From Nipponacmea schrenckii (lineage: Eukaryota; Mollusca; Gastropoda; Lottiidae), in the NCBI GenBank assembly GCA_030562195.1, contig CM060202.1, positions 6,882,001 to 6,946,000 of the forward strand: 64,000 nt of DNA, in the 5' to 3' direction. Shown here piece after piece: positions 1-13,062 of the stretch; positions within the stretch are counted from its first letter, which is position 1; each line of letters starts with the position of its first letter. Made by a program: the position numbers and the translations under genes. The notes under the pieces are model-generated. The model ran no database searches and was not told the DNA's origin. It worked only from the letters and a program-made list of their open reading frames with translations.

Positions 1-200
1 ATGTATAAGTTCATTGAACACCTTATGAGTTAGATAATTATAAGAGATAAAAATGAAGTAACTGCCCTATGAGATGATTTAGAAATTTCCATAAAAGCAC
101 AAATTTTTGTTAATGATTGAAATTAACATGTTCTGTACAGTTTGTAAGAAGATGTTTGGGCAAATTGTATAGAAGGTTCCCCCTGTCTTAAGCTGCTTAT

Positions 201-519
201 AGATAACTATCCATGCAGTGTGATTTTGGTAACTATTCAGTGTGATTTAGGTAACTATCCAGTATGATTTTGGTAACTATTCAGTGTGATTTTGGTAACT
301 ATCCAATGTAATTTTGGTAACTAACCAGTGTAATTTTGGTAACTATCCAATGTAATTTTGATGACTATCCAGTGTGATTTTGGTAAATATCCAGTGTGAT
401 TTTTGGTATCAATACAGTGTGATTTTTGGTTACTATCCATGCAGTGTGTTTTTGGTAACTATTCAGTGTGATTTGGGGTATCTATCCAGTGTGATTTTGG
501 TAACTATCCAGTGTGGTTT
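201..519. repeat. 22-bp minisatellite
   Basis: About 14 imperfect copies of a 22-base unit close to GTAACTATCCAGTGTGATTT plus TG. Copies vary by substitutions and small indels. Confidence 0.9.
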
Positions 520-950
520 TTATTAATAAGTTGATGTACCTGCTGTATATAAGAGAATATGTTTTCAATTATCTCAAGGTGTTATGATAATAATTCCTAC
601 TAACCATTAACTCTTTGATCAAATATACTGATAGTGATATTACTGAATGATTGATGACATTCCAGACAGATTTATGCCACATGATGATGCTCATAAGTTG
701 GTGCCTGTAACAAGTTGGTTCCTGGAACTGTACCTGGGCCTGATAAATGTTCTTCTTACACTAGAGTAATGAGTGCTGTACCACTAAAGGTTTACAAGGA
801 GTCAATATGGCATGTGATTTGGTTATATGGTACACTTAACCATTTAATATCTTGACTGAAACTGACATCCGAACAAAGACCAGCATTTTCTAGGCCCCTA
901 TCAAAAAATCATTTATATTTGTAAATATTGATGCGTACTCTGTCAGATCT

Positions 951-1109
951 GGAACCTGTTTCACAAAATTTAACAAAGATACCGTACAATCAAGATTTTA
1001 AGAAATACAGTAACCTGATTGGTTAATAAAAACTCAACTTTAGTGATTGACCAATCTGACCATTGAACACTAAAATCATCCTAAGTTAAGTTTTCGTGAA
1101 ACAGGCTCC
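951..1109. mobile_element. MITE family A, copy 1
   Basis: About 159 bp with inverted ends: left GGAACCTGTTTCACAAAA, right reads inward as GGAGCCTGTTTCACGAAAA. The interior is also partly palindromic (GATTGGTTAAT ... ATTGACCAATC). Same sequence recurs at 11932, 16513, 49123, 53238 and, diverged, 54940. No transposase. Confidence 0.85.
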
Positions 1110-2594
1110 TGGATTTGGATGCTTGGTATTAGCTCATTGAATCAAGGTTAAGTTTTTTCGTCATTTTTTTGCATTAAAAAATTTAATTTGAAATAGGAAA
1201 AGAGTTTTGAAACAGACTTGTAAATTTCTGCAAAATAATACTAGAATATGAAGAATACTGTAATTCAGGCACCTGTATTGTTGGTTATTTTACATACTGG
1301 TAGTAGCCTTAATCTTGAAAGTACAGAATAAAACAGTATGTTCTGCCAGATTGTTATCTAACATTGATTTATGACTGAATCAAACAGTCATATTTTATGC
1401 TGATAAGAGCTATAATAATGGTTCTGAATCAAACAGTCATATTTTATCTTGTGTTATAGTGGTCCTAATCAGGTTTTAGTAAAAAATGGTGTAATTTCAT
1501 CAAGAGATAATCTGTTTTAATTTAGTTTAAAATTTAAATAATCTCATTTTTATCATTATAACGTCTGCCATACAGCCTTATAGTCAAGATACTCAATTTT
1601 TGAGAAGAAAACAATTTTTCAAGATATTATTTATTTTATTTATTTTGGCCTTTGTTATTTCATTGTTGTTATATCTTTGTTGTCTATATACACTTATATT
1701 TCCTTGTTGTATTCATTATATTCCTGAGAACCATTGAAGTGTTGAAAGTAATAAATATTGTAGAAGTTCCCATACATAATAATTGTTTTATTACGTATTT
1801 CGACTTTGGCGAAAACGTATTGTAATCGTTCGGATTATTTTATTTTTTTTTTTTTTTTTTTTGTAATTCTTGGATGAGTTTGCAGACAAACTGGTAAAAG
1901 GTGCAGAAATTCTAAATCTACAGTTGATCTTAGAATGATTTCTATTATCAAATAAAACAAAACCGGAAGTTCTATCTCTGACAGGAAGTGAGAACCGGAA
2001 GTTCAGGTTTTTTTGCTTTAGCAAGTTTATTTTCAGTTCGATTTTGACCGGATTTTCAGATTTGAAAACTTCAATGTATTTGTCAACTAACAATTATAGG
2101 TTTTATGCAATTAGGTTAAATATTTTACCCACGATTTGCAATTCAATATTCAAGGGTCATCGGCAAAAATTTCAGACCGTGATTTCTCCTTTAATATAAA
2201 TGGTAAAATTTTGAAACTTTACCAGTTGATAGGCGATATGATTATAATTTTTGAAAAAATGTGAAAAAAAAAATTCTACTTCCGGTTTAGCCTCAAATAA
2301 CGGAATTACATAACTTCCGGTCTATAACTGCTAGGTGAAAAGTGAAAACTGTTTTAGAAATAACTTGTCAATAGTAATTGATTTGACCTAAATAATTAGG
2401 TCAAGCTGCCATATCGGCCGCCATTTTGAATTTTTGTTACAATTCTTAAATCCGAAATTCAGACACTACTGATAGACCGATTTTGATGAAATTTAGCACA
2501 TAGATACAATGGATCATTATCTACCTTTTCTTGGAGACCGATTTTCAAATTTCGTATTTTCTTTCGAATTATTTAAATTTTGATTTTTTCAAAA

Positions 2595-2872
2595 TTAGGT
2601 CACTTTAACGGCTACAGAAGGTGTGACCCACTTAATCTATGACCTTGAAAATTAGGTCAAATAATATTCAATATATTGTCTACGAGTAGATATTTTTTAA
2701 TTTGGCTTACTTAAAAAATTCATAGAGATAAATGTACTTAAATACAGCAAAAATTGATAATTTTCATATTTTCGCCATCATTAACCGTTACGGAAGGTGT
2801 GACCTAATTATTTTATGACTTTGAAAACTAGGTCAAATGATATTCAATATATTGTCTAGATGTAGGTAATTG
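2595..2872. repeat. Diverged direct duplication, ~187-bp spacing
   Basis: Two related blocks (about 2605-2695 and 2789-2872) share GAAGGTGTGACC, a TATGACxTTGAAAA stretch and GATATTCAATATATTGTCTA-like sequence. The surrounding 1800-2900 region, rich in CCGGAAGT words, looks like decayed interspersed repeat. Confidence 0.5.
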
Positions 2873-5091
2873 CAAATTTAGCCTACATAATATTTTAAGG
2901 CTCTCGAAATACGTTCATAATTGTAAGCAATTCTAGTTCAAGATTTTTATTGTATTCTGGTGTATTACTATAATTCATTTAATGCAAGTTAAAGAAAAAA
3001 AGCTGAATAGGAAGGTCTTAGAGGCAACACAATAAAAGAGCTATCCTGGACTATGGAGAGGAAAGCTGCTACTTGTATTGTTGATTCTGAAGAGTTTTTC
3101 GAGTATAAATTTAAATGCAAAGCAGTGTAAAATGCTGCCATGATATACTTGATATTATCAAAAAAATCGGCCAAGCATTTTTTTTTTTGCTAACTTTATC
3201 AGGTTGACATCTGTTGCAAAAATAGCTATCAAAATCCAGAACAAAGTTGACAACCATGAACATAGTATGTGTTTTGAAATATGTCAGATGTATAATGTAT
3301 GAGTACTAGATTAATAACTATGATGTTGATCTGTATTATATGTATATCAAATACCTACCGTACTAGTACCAATATACTAGTACTTTAATATCTGACATTC
3401 CACCATCAACACTTTCTTACTGTTTATCATGTTATATTCACTCTCGAACAGGTCTTCATCAATATGTTGAAAACTGGACCTTCAGGCATGTTGATTCTTC
3501 CATTGTCTCATGTTTCTGATAATGGAGTGAAAATTTTCTCCTGTCAGTGATACAGATCAGTTGAAACCTCGATCTGGATTGCTGACAGAATGGTCTTTAA
3601 TGAGCTACCTGGATAGTTGTTGGGATTTATTCAGTCTTCGCATAGGTAAAGATGATACTAAGCAATTTTAATCCTGGATTGCCACTCTTAGTGACAAAGG
3701 TCAAGGAAACTAGCACAGAAAAATCATGCTGAAGTTCATTTTAGGACTTCTGACATCTAAAAAGACTAAACAAGATTGCTGTTTTCATTAATTTGACTGA
3801 TCTGCTGTGAAAAATTTCATTGCCAAAGTATACTCTCTAATGCGAGAAAAACAGTTTAAGTGTCAAAGAGCTATGTAATGGTATACCAAATTTACTCATT
3901 AGAACAACAGAACTTAAGTCATAGAACTCAATGAGGAAGTTTTCTTTTTGAGCAAAATTATTTCAAAAACAGACTGCTACTTGTTGAAATTTTAAACATC
4001 AAAATATTTATAATAGACGTCTGATAATTTTCAGTTAAAAATTGAAAACTTGATATCAGATACATTTGATTAAATTTCATATTATATTAGCTCATACTGC
4101 CAAAAGATAAGGTTTAAAAATAAACCATTTACTGGAGCAGACTATTAGTCGCAACCTAGTAACTCAAAATGTAAACAAAGTAAAGAGATATCAAGTTGCA
4201 TGATGGAACTACACCTGTCAGACTCTCCACAGTGAAGTGAGAGGAACAACATGGTATTTATGATTTTCTATTCTTGGCTGTGTTAATTTACTAGATGATA
4301 AGGGGAGATAGGTGAATATATCAGAGTATGTTGTCTTCAAACTGACAGATATCTGCTGTTCTCATACAATTGCTGAGAGTATCTGTTCACTTTGTTCTAC
4401 TTTAAAGGAGAGATTTCTGGTAATTTTGAATGGTATATTGTGTATCTATAATTTAAACATGTTATAAACTTTTGATATTTTCTAGTAGACCTGTATTAAA
4501 TATAGTTTTTAGGTGTACCCCAAGTTAAGCTGGGGGTGGAGGGTTTATTCTAATCAATATACCCTATGACAGATTCCAAAAAAAAAAATTTCATAATTGT
4601 TCAACTGTTCATAATATCCTAACTACCACTATAAATTCTTGTTAAATTGTAAGTGGACTATATTTCTTTTTTCAATTCTGAAAGGTGATATAGACAGCTT
4701 AATTTGAGCTCAACCAGCTGATAAAGCAAATTCATAACAATCATACAATTTAAGGTCACTGTATCATCTGTTCAACATTTTGCTTTGTAGGCAATATGTT
4801 GGATGTTGATGAAATTACAGTGAGTACTTCCATTATTAGAAGATATCTATGATTAGAATAATGTAGGTTTTGACTTGTAAGGTTTGAGGTGATAATCTCT
4901 AGTTAGGTTTATGTCTGGGTTTATCATTATCATATAGTTAGAAACATTTTATATTGATAAAACTTCTACAGGTAATAACTGAGTCTTTTATATTTCTATA
5001 GATTCAGCCTTATTATTTATTTCAAAGGGATTATAAAGTGGTTTTCTAAACTTCCAATGTGTATTCAAATTTGCATTCACACATCTGTAGC

Positions 5092-5186
5092 TCTTGCATT
5101 TCCACTAAAACTAAGCATTTGTGATTTCTAAGAGAATTTGTGATAGTGACGTCCATAAAATGCTTAGTACTAGTGGAATGCAAGAA
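5092..5186. repeat. Imperfect hairpin, small MITE-like element
   Basis: CTTGCATTTCCACTAAAACT at the left is matched by the inverse CTTGCATTCCACTAGTACTA at the right, both leading into AAGCATTT. Stem about 27 bases, loop about 40. Confidence 0.6.
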
Positions 5187-6947
5187 CCAAGGATGTCTGA
5201 CTAAAAATTGGAATTGTGTTCCAAATATATGTTCACTAAAAAACTTTGTTATGTGAGCATATATATATTTGGTAATGCTTTTAAGGCCTTTTACCAGAAA
5301 TTGGTAATTGAAGAGGCTAAACCAATTCAGTTTAAGCGCAAATTCTGAGGCTGTAGCTAATTACAGTGCTTCATCTTATATTTGACTTGTTTCAGAATTA
5401 AAACAATAGGATTATTACATGCAAGAAGGTTTGAATTCAGACCCAACTGCAAATATTTTTTTTTATGTTTATCATAGATATTTCTCAAACAACTATTCCA
5501 ATCACATAAAAATTAATCACTATTTATTTCTAAATGATAAATTTCTATAATAGATCACACTAGAAAAATTACATGAATACACTAATGGAATTTATTGATG
5601 ATGTCATATGACATAGTTTGATAAAATGATGTTGTAATGGCCTGCGTAACTAATCCAGTTAAGTCTTGTGGAATTTGTTGTTTTTTATGATCAGATCAAT
5701 AATCAGTGTAGTCTAGTGCACTAATGTACTGTCTGAGCAGAAGTGAAAATTGGAGCATCACTCCATCAAAACTTCTAGATTGTGAATAGGTTGTATGAAA
5801 TTAATTTTGCTGTATCAATAAGAGTATTATTCTATGTCTTTTCAACATGCACCACTTATAACAATTTGTGGACATGCAAATTCTCATGCCAGTCCTTTAA
5901 ACCTGCATCACTAAAACATCACTGACACACTAAAACATCACTAAAACATCACTGGAACATCACTGGAACATCACTAAGACTTCACTGAAAAGTGGAAAAC
6001 AGGTTGATACTATCTAACATTGAATATCAAACATAATTCTCTAACTGCTCTAGGCTTATGCCTGGCAAAAATTTTCTTCATTTCACCCTGCATGGCTTTG
6101 TCCGTCTGCATTAGCCCATTAGGCGCAGTAGAGTAGAACTCCATTCATTTCTTTTTTTTGTTGAGAGCTAACCTCTAATCTGAATAAGTCATATTTTGAA
6201 GGACATATTCATGAGAAGAATGATCGCGATATCTAGGGCCATGAACTACAAGTTTATTGTGTGTCCGGAAATACAATACAATTACTGGTAGACTAATTCT
6301 AGTTTGTCAACTGTATCAAGATAGATTCTCAAGTCATTATAATCAATGTGCAATGCCAGGAGTTTAGTATAGTAAAATCAATGACTATTACAGTAGCAGT
6401 ATAATATCAGTAGAAAACGGGTCAAGTGGTAGGAGCTGTATATGATATAATATGATAAGTTATGCACCACCTAATATACTTGACTCCTTCACTTTGTTTG
6501 TTCTGACTTTTCTTATGCAAATTTATGATACTTAATATAGTTTGACTGTTAATGTATTGTGTAGCTGCTTTCGAATATAAAAATTTGTATACTACAGAAA
6601 TCTTTGAAATTGACTGGAATGGATAATTTCCTTTTTTTTTTTAATGGAAGGATCAAAAGTTCCACCATTTTACATTTGTACTTTCAATACACTTTATGAA
6701 TTTCGAAATTAAAAACTGGCTTGGTATTTAACATATTGAATATATTTAAGGGAAATAATCTTTTAATCAATCAAAAAAATTGGTGTCATGTACTCCTCAT
6801 CCTAATAAATTTATATTTATTTATCTATGACATGATTCACATTGAACATTTCCAATTTCTGAACCATGGATTTTACTCAGGTTATTTGTTTTTAAAACAA
6901 TCCCTAAATCTTTGATGCCTTTATGTAACTTTCAATTCAACTGACTC

Positions 6948-7285
6948 GAAATGAAATGAAATAGAGTTTAACGTCCTAATCTTCTGCACTTCATTGGCCA
7001 GTCAACGCCATGCAGTGTGCAATGAGGGAAATTTGCCAGGGCATCAACCTACTCGTTTTTTAGATTTCCAACTGTAGTCACAGTTTGTAGCACACAAGGC
7101 TTCGGTTTATTGTCCCATCTGAACGACTAATTGCTCTATCCTTGTGAGCTCCTCGGACCTGCATCTCTGACAGCGGGAAACCGGGCTAAAAATTGGAAAG
7201 TTCATCTAGACCACAGATAGGATTGAACCCTGAACCTTAAGGTTATTGAGCAAGCGTCTTAGCTCACTGAGACATCACAGCTCCC
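6948..7285 (-). mobile_element. tRNA-derived SINE (family 1), near full length
   Basis: On the minus strand it starts GGGAGCTGTGATGTCTCAGTG, with an A-box-like TCTCAGTGAGCTAAGACG and a B-box-like GGTTCAGGGTTCAATCC 30-odd bases on, as in tRNA-derived RNA polymerase III promoters. The body follows, and the 3' end is a short ATTTC repeat (GAAATGAAATGAAAT on +). Related 5'-truncated copies lie at 33946, 34556 and 44970. Confidence 0.8.
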
Positions 7286-8250
7286 TCGAGAACTACTGGT
7301 ATAATGAAAGAAACCATAATGAAGTGATTCTTCAATATTAAAGGCCTATACTACTATATTATGTGTTAAAGGAAGGTTTAGTAGTATGTATAGCTGATTG
7401 ACAAAAATAGAGTAAAAATGAGTGACATTTATTATTTTGATTTGGTAGCAGACTATATATTATACCAAATTGACATATCAAATACCAGACTGGTTAGAAA
7501 TATTGTATTTTTATACTTATTCTACCTCTTTATATACTCAACCCATTTATTTTGATTAGAATGTAGTATATCAGTCAACTTTCTTTAATTAGTTCATAAT
7601 TATGTTGTATCTGGAGAATAAGATATGCAATCTATTACAAGAATACTTATATATAATTTGATATAGGCAGTCACAGAGTGGCATCAGGTGTTATGAAGAA
7701 ATATCCATCTTTAAATTTTTCATGACATGGGGTTAAGAACCCAAATTCATGCTTATCAGGGAGAAAGAGGTTGAGTTTGCAGAGGGTTCTTGGTAAATCA
7801 ACAATGATTTAGCTGCTTTCATGCTCACAACTTTGCAGCTGATGATTCTTGACATGGACTTGAGCAATATATTATGACTTGGATAGCCATTCTTATAGTA
7901 TGTAGCAAACATTTTTATTGTGTAAGTTAAGATACAAGTAACTGTACTAATAACACGTTTTACCGATGTTAAATTTCTTAAGTGCGAAACTTTAAGGCAG
8001 ACATATTGACCATTTTTATAGACTTCGGAAAAGAAAATTTGATTGATATCAGATCCAATACAGTAATATCAACAATCTCCAGCCAAGTATTAAATATGAT
8101 ACTAAAAATTTAAGTGGCATTGCATGTTTTACGGAGGAAATGGTGACTTGTGTTTAGAAAGCTAAAAGGTAATATGTTATGTTGGTTATCTCGAAGGACA
8201 AGTGTAGCTATGATTTCAAATTTTAGTGTCAATATCCTTCATTCATAGTC

Positions 8251-8470
8251 TGGGATAATAGGTCTTAGTATGAAAATAAAATTTTAAAATTGGTCAGTAA
8301 GAGCTCTATTCAACAGTAAATATACTTGCTGCCATGAATAACATAAATAAATAAATATCCAATAAAGCAAGTAATTATCCATAAATATGCATTTGATTAT
8401 TGAAAAACTCTTAATAAATTGATTAAGCGTTTTTCAAAAATGACTTAGTTTTGCAAGTTTTCAAGATTTT
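8251..8470. mobile_element. Decayed copy of TTAA MITE family B
   Basis: Begins GGGATAATAGGTCTTAG and contains the central palindrome-like CTTAATAAATTGATTAAGCG, as in the copies at 48433 and 57302. The right end is not clear. Confidence 0.55.
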
Positions 8471-9203
8471 AAGAAATTCTGTTACTTTATGTTATATGGT
8501 TTTGGAAATGAGCCGAAGCTTATCAAAGATCAATTCTAAGAGGCAGAAAATATTGCATGCATAGAACATTCTGGAAGTCAAGAAAGTGTTTTGACATCAA
8601 AAAGCCACGAGTCATTCCATGACCCAGTCTGTTGTGTTTATGTATTAAAAATTCCAACTATGTAGATTTATAGGATTAACATTATTGAACTGTGTGAAAT
8701 ATCCAATATAAGTAGATTCAGGAAACTGTACGATTGTGAACTTTCCTGTTAGAACAAATTAATCATTGATTGTGTTGTCAAAAGTGGGATAGTTCATTGT
8801 CCTTGATAAGGACAATTCCACATATTTATCAAGAGTTGAATTGTTAGAGGAAGTAATAATATCTATCAGTTTCCTCATCGTGTGAAATCCTATCTGTGAT
8901 ATTTATATCGGAGGAAATGCACTTCGACTTTTTCTGTCTAAGATACTACGTCTTAACCCTACAGTTTTAAATTTAAAGAATAACATTGAAATTAAAGATG
9001 GCAGACGAATAGACCAAGGAAAAAGCAAAACCATCATTTTTTGCAATAACTTGTTTCTTGGTCGAACGACTTGTTTCTACTGATAATCTGTACCTATTTA
9101 CAACTGGATTGATTTCATCACTCTGACCAAAATAAAAACACCAGACCACCATTTCTTTAATGTAAGAAAAGTAAAGTTTGATATATGTTATTTTCATGAC
9201 AAA

Positions 9204-9414
9204 AGGCACAGCTTGAGAACATTTGCAAAAATTAGGTTCAAAAGCTAATGCTACTATAAATCAAACCTGTATTAGATTCACAGGTATAGGTAGTTTTTTT
9301 TTACCTTAGGCACAGTTTGAGAACATTTGCGAGAAATTAGGTTTAAACCTAATGCTAATATAAAAACAAACCTGTATTAGATTTGCAGGTATAGGTAGTT
9401 ATTTTACCTGATAA
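9204..9414. repeat. Two-copy tandem duplication, ~104 bp
   Basis: Two adjacent copies share AGGCACAG(C/T)TTGAGAACATTTG, TTAGGTT, CTAATGCTA, AAACCTGTATTAGATT and CAGGTATAGGTAGTT. Differences are a few substitutions and indels. Confidence 0.85.
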
Positions 9415-9734
9415 AACAGCTAGCAATTCCATTATTATATTGGCAAGACAGACATTATTTAGCCAATGTTACGAACCCATACATAAGCTAATACATTAGT
9501 TGATTACCTATAGCTGAAATAATCATTATTCTTTTCGTGCCAATCGTCAGTGATATTTATGTTTGTTTCATTATATTGATGATGATATGTTTTAACCTTG
9601 GAGTACATTGATATTATGTACAGATGACTGCTTACCTGATGTAAGGTTTTCATTTTGATAAGTGCTACATGTAGGCTATTTTACTCAACATGTACATATA
9701 CTAAGGACTTGAACTCAAATTTCATTAAGGTCTG

Positions 9735-9900
9735 CTTGTAAATATACTTGTACCAAATATACTTGTACATAGTTGCGTTTTGGGTGTACATGTATTTTGC
9801 TTGTACTTACCACATAAATGTACTTGTATTTAGTTTGTACATAGTATTTGTTTGCACATGTACTTAGCTTGTACTTGGCATGTACATTTGTCTCTTGTAC
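9735..9900. repeat. Degenerate GTACTTGTACATAG-type repeats
   Basis: Short repeats built on CTTGTAC and TTGTACATAG occur irregularly through the stretch. Unit boundaries are loose. Confidence 0.6.
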
Positions 9901-10572
9901 TACCGGTACTGAAAAATGTTAGATAACAAGGTAACTCAACACCAGAGTGCTTTTAGCACTTGATTTGTGCACTGAAATGTGCTAGGTAAATTTCAGATCT
10001 AGTATGTTATTTGATATTATTAGATTTAGGAATCCTATAAATGAATTTCCTGGAAATTGAGTAAATCGCTATTTGGTGAGCTATTAATGAAGACAAGCAA
10101 TGCCATGCAGCTTTGAAACATTGTGTATTTTGTTAAACAAATTGAAACAATAGTATCCTCGTTGTTTAAAATGAATTGCTCTCGACAATGAGGAAGTTGG
10201 AAATTATCTTCTGTTGTTATCATAAGGTCAAACAGTGCAGTAAAAGCTGCTAAATAACTATCTGACATTCAAACATTATTTTATTGATTGTCACAATTGA
10301 TTGAATTTTAAGTTTGATGTGACAAAAACTTAACTAAATTGTACAACCATTATTATCGTAGTATAAGTTTTGTCGTCAAGCTAATTTCTATATGTCATAC
10401 TAAATTTAGTAAATAGTCTCTGATTCTTGTTTTCCTCAACAATCCCAGAAGAACATCTTAAGAAATATATCAACAAATTCTGGACCTGTTTGTCCTCTTG
10501 ACAATCCATTAGGTCACATAGTGACAAGAATTACATAGCAAATGGCTAATAAAAGATCTTAGAATCATTTTT

Positions 10573-11368
<796 letters not shown>

Positions 11369-11931
11369 CTGCACTCTTTGCGTTCTTGGATTAAGTTAAA
11401 AGACCCATAGTCAGACTTGATTGTTCGAAGGGGGCAAGTGATATATCCTAAGGGGCAATGTGTTGTAATCTTAGACATGAAATCAGTTGGATGTCAAAAT
11501 ATTTCCAGGGGCAATTCATTTTTTCCCACCTGAAGATGTTTAACAAAAATCTTTACTTATTCAACCACTTACATAACAGTTCATTGTTGTTGTTTGGATA
11601 ATCTTTCTTTTCCTTTTTGGCTAAACCACAATTCCTTGTTTTATGAAACTGACGTACACTCTTAACTATCGTGTTTGTGAAGCAAATCCATGAAAGAAAA
11701 ATATTTACCTTAATTCAAACCTGAATATTGACATATACTCAATGCCATGATAAAGTTTGATAGTTACTAGTCTACTAGTTGTCAAGACGACCAGCCTATG
11801 TTTTATTTATAATGTTTAACAAATATCTTTACTTATTCTACCACTGACATTTAACAGGTCCGTGTTATTGGTTGAATAATCTTTAAATCATTGGATTATC
11901 ATTATCTCACCAAACTAGAAGATTAAAATCT

Positions 11932-12087
11932 GGGACCTGTTTAACAAAGATTTAACAAAGATACAATCAAGATTTTAAGAAATACAGTAACCTGATTGGT
12001 TTATAAAAACTTAATTTTAGTGATTGACCAATCTGATCATTGAAACACTAAAATCATCTTTAAGTTAAGTTTTCATGAAACAGGCCC
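11932..12087. mobile_element. MITE family A, copy 2
   Basis: About 156 bp, begins GGGACCTGTTTAACAAAG and ends TTTTCATGAAACAGGCCC. Right end slightly decayed. Confidence 0.8.
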
Positions 12088-12249
12088 AAGAAGTCCAGTT
12101 AGTTCATACCCCTCCTTAGTGTTCATAGATGAAAATCTTCTATCTACCATTCCACTGTTTCTGTGAACATCTGAGCTTTCTAATCTGGTTTGTTGAGATG
12201 ATCATCTGTAAGACTCAAATGTGGACCACTCAAGTCCATAACCAAATTT

Positions 12250-12470
12250 AATTTCTGAACACATACAACTGATGGTTGCCTCATATTTTCAAATGTTTTT
12301 GTGTTCAGGTCCACCTAACCCAGCAATGGATCAGTTCCTACCACAGCTATCAGTTGCTCAAGTCCATTACCAGATATAGGTTCTGGAAGTAGAACACATA
12401 CAACTGATGGTTGTCTCTGATTTTCAGACATCAGTGTGTTAAGTTCCACCTAACCAAAGCTGTCTGTTGC
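12250..12470. repeat. Diverged direct duplication, ~134-bp spacing
   Basis: GAACACATACAACTGATGGT recurs, followed in both copies by TTTTCA and by TGTTxAGxTCCACCTAACC-type sequence. Non-coding. Confidence 0.6.
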
Positions 12471-12753
12471 TCATTGAAACTCCAGGTGCTCCCAGATTCT
12501 GTCAATTGGAAGGTCAACCATCTCCTTTTAGATAATACATTTTCTGTTGATAAAGTACTTTATCAATGATGAACGTTATCACATTTAATAAAAGTTTTTT
12601 TCTTTAATGACAAACCTTTCCAAGATTAGGTAAACTGGTTCATCAATGAGCAATAACTTCACCAAAAAAACATCACGAGGATTTTATACCTTTATTAGAC
12701 AAAGCCTGTGTAAGTGAATTCAACCACTTACTCTAATCTTATTATCATTTCAG

Positions 12754-13062
12754 AAGTAGAATGTATAGAGGCAAGAATTGGAGAGGAAGTCAGGTTTCAT
12801 ATCATCATTCCTGGGATTACAGAAACGTTCAGTTCCTTGGAAAATGTCTACCATCCATCAACAAATGTTCTATTTTTTGTAAAGATCTCAAATGGTGTCA
12901 TCAATGGTGTCAGTCAACCAAGTGAATCGGTATATAAAGATCAAATAAGTGGAGTAACATATACTGCAGATACCATCACATTTCAGTTTCGTGTGAACTT
13001 AACTGATGCTGGTACCTACAGCTGTAAATTTCATCAATGTTCACAAACACTCATTGTAGCAG
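12754..13062 (+). CDS. Gene A exon: N-terminal V-like Ig domain
   Basis: Acceptor TTTCAG ends at 12753 and donor GTAAGA starts at 13063; the exon is phase 1 to phase 1. The F strand is typical (DAGTYSC), but the B strand reads EEVRFHI, with no cysteine where one is expected. Other cysteines sit in VEC near the start and HQC near the end and might pair instead. The last codon joins the next exon as ...LIVAD-KPSKP. It looks like a first extracellular domain, so the missing 5' exon probably encodes the signal peptide. Confidence 0.8.

Noticed and set aside
1791..2093. 100-residue minus-strand frame as a gene
   Set aside because: It runs through a poly-T tract and CCGGAAGT-rich repeat-like sequence and has no domain.
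7885..7926. Short ATG frame MTWIAILIVCSKHFYC before GTAAGT, a possible signal-peptide exon for gene A
   Set aside because: Using GTAAGT it ends in phase 0, but the next gene A exon needs phase 1 and in phase 0 reads a stop at its second codon. The hydrophobic core is short and an in-frame link would need another exon.
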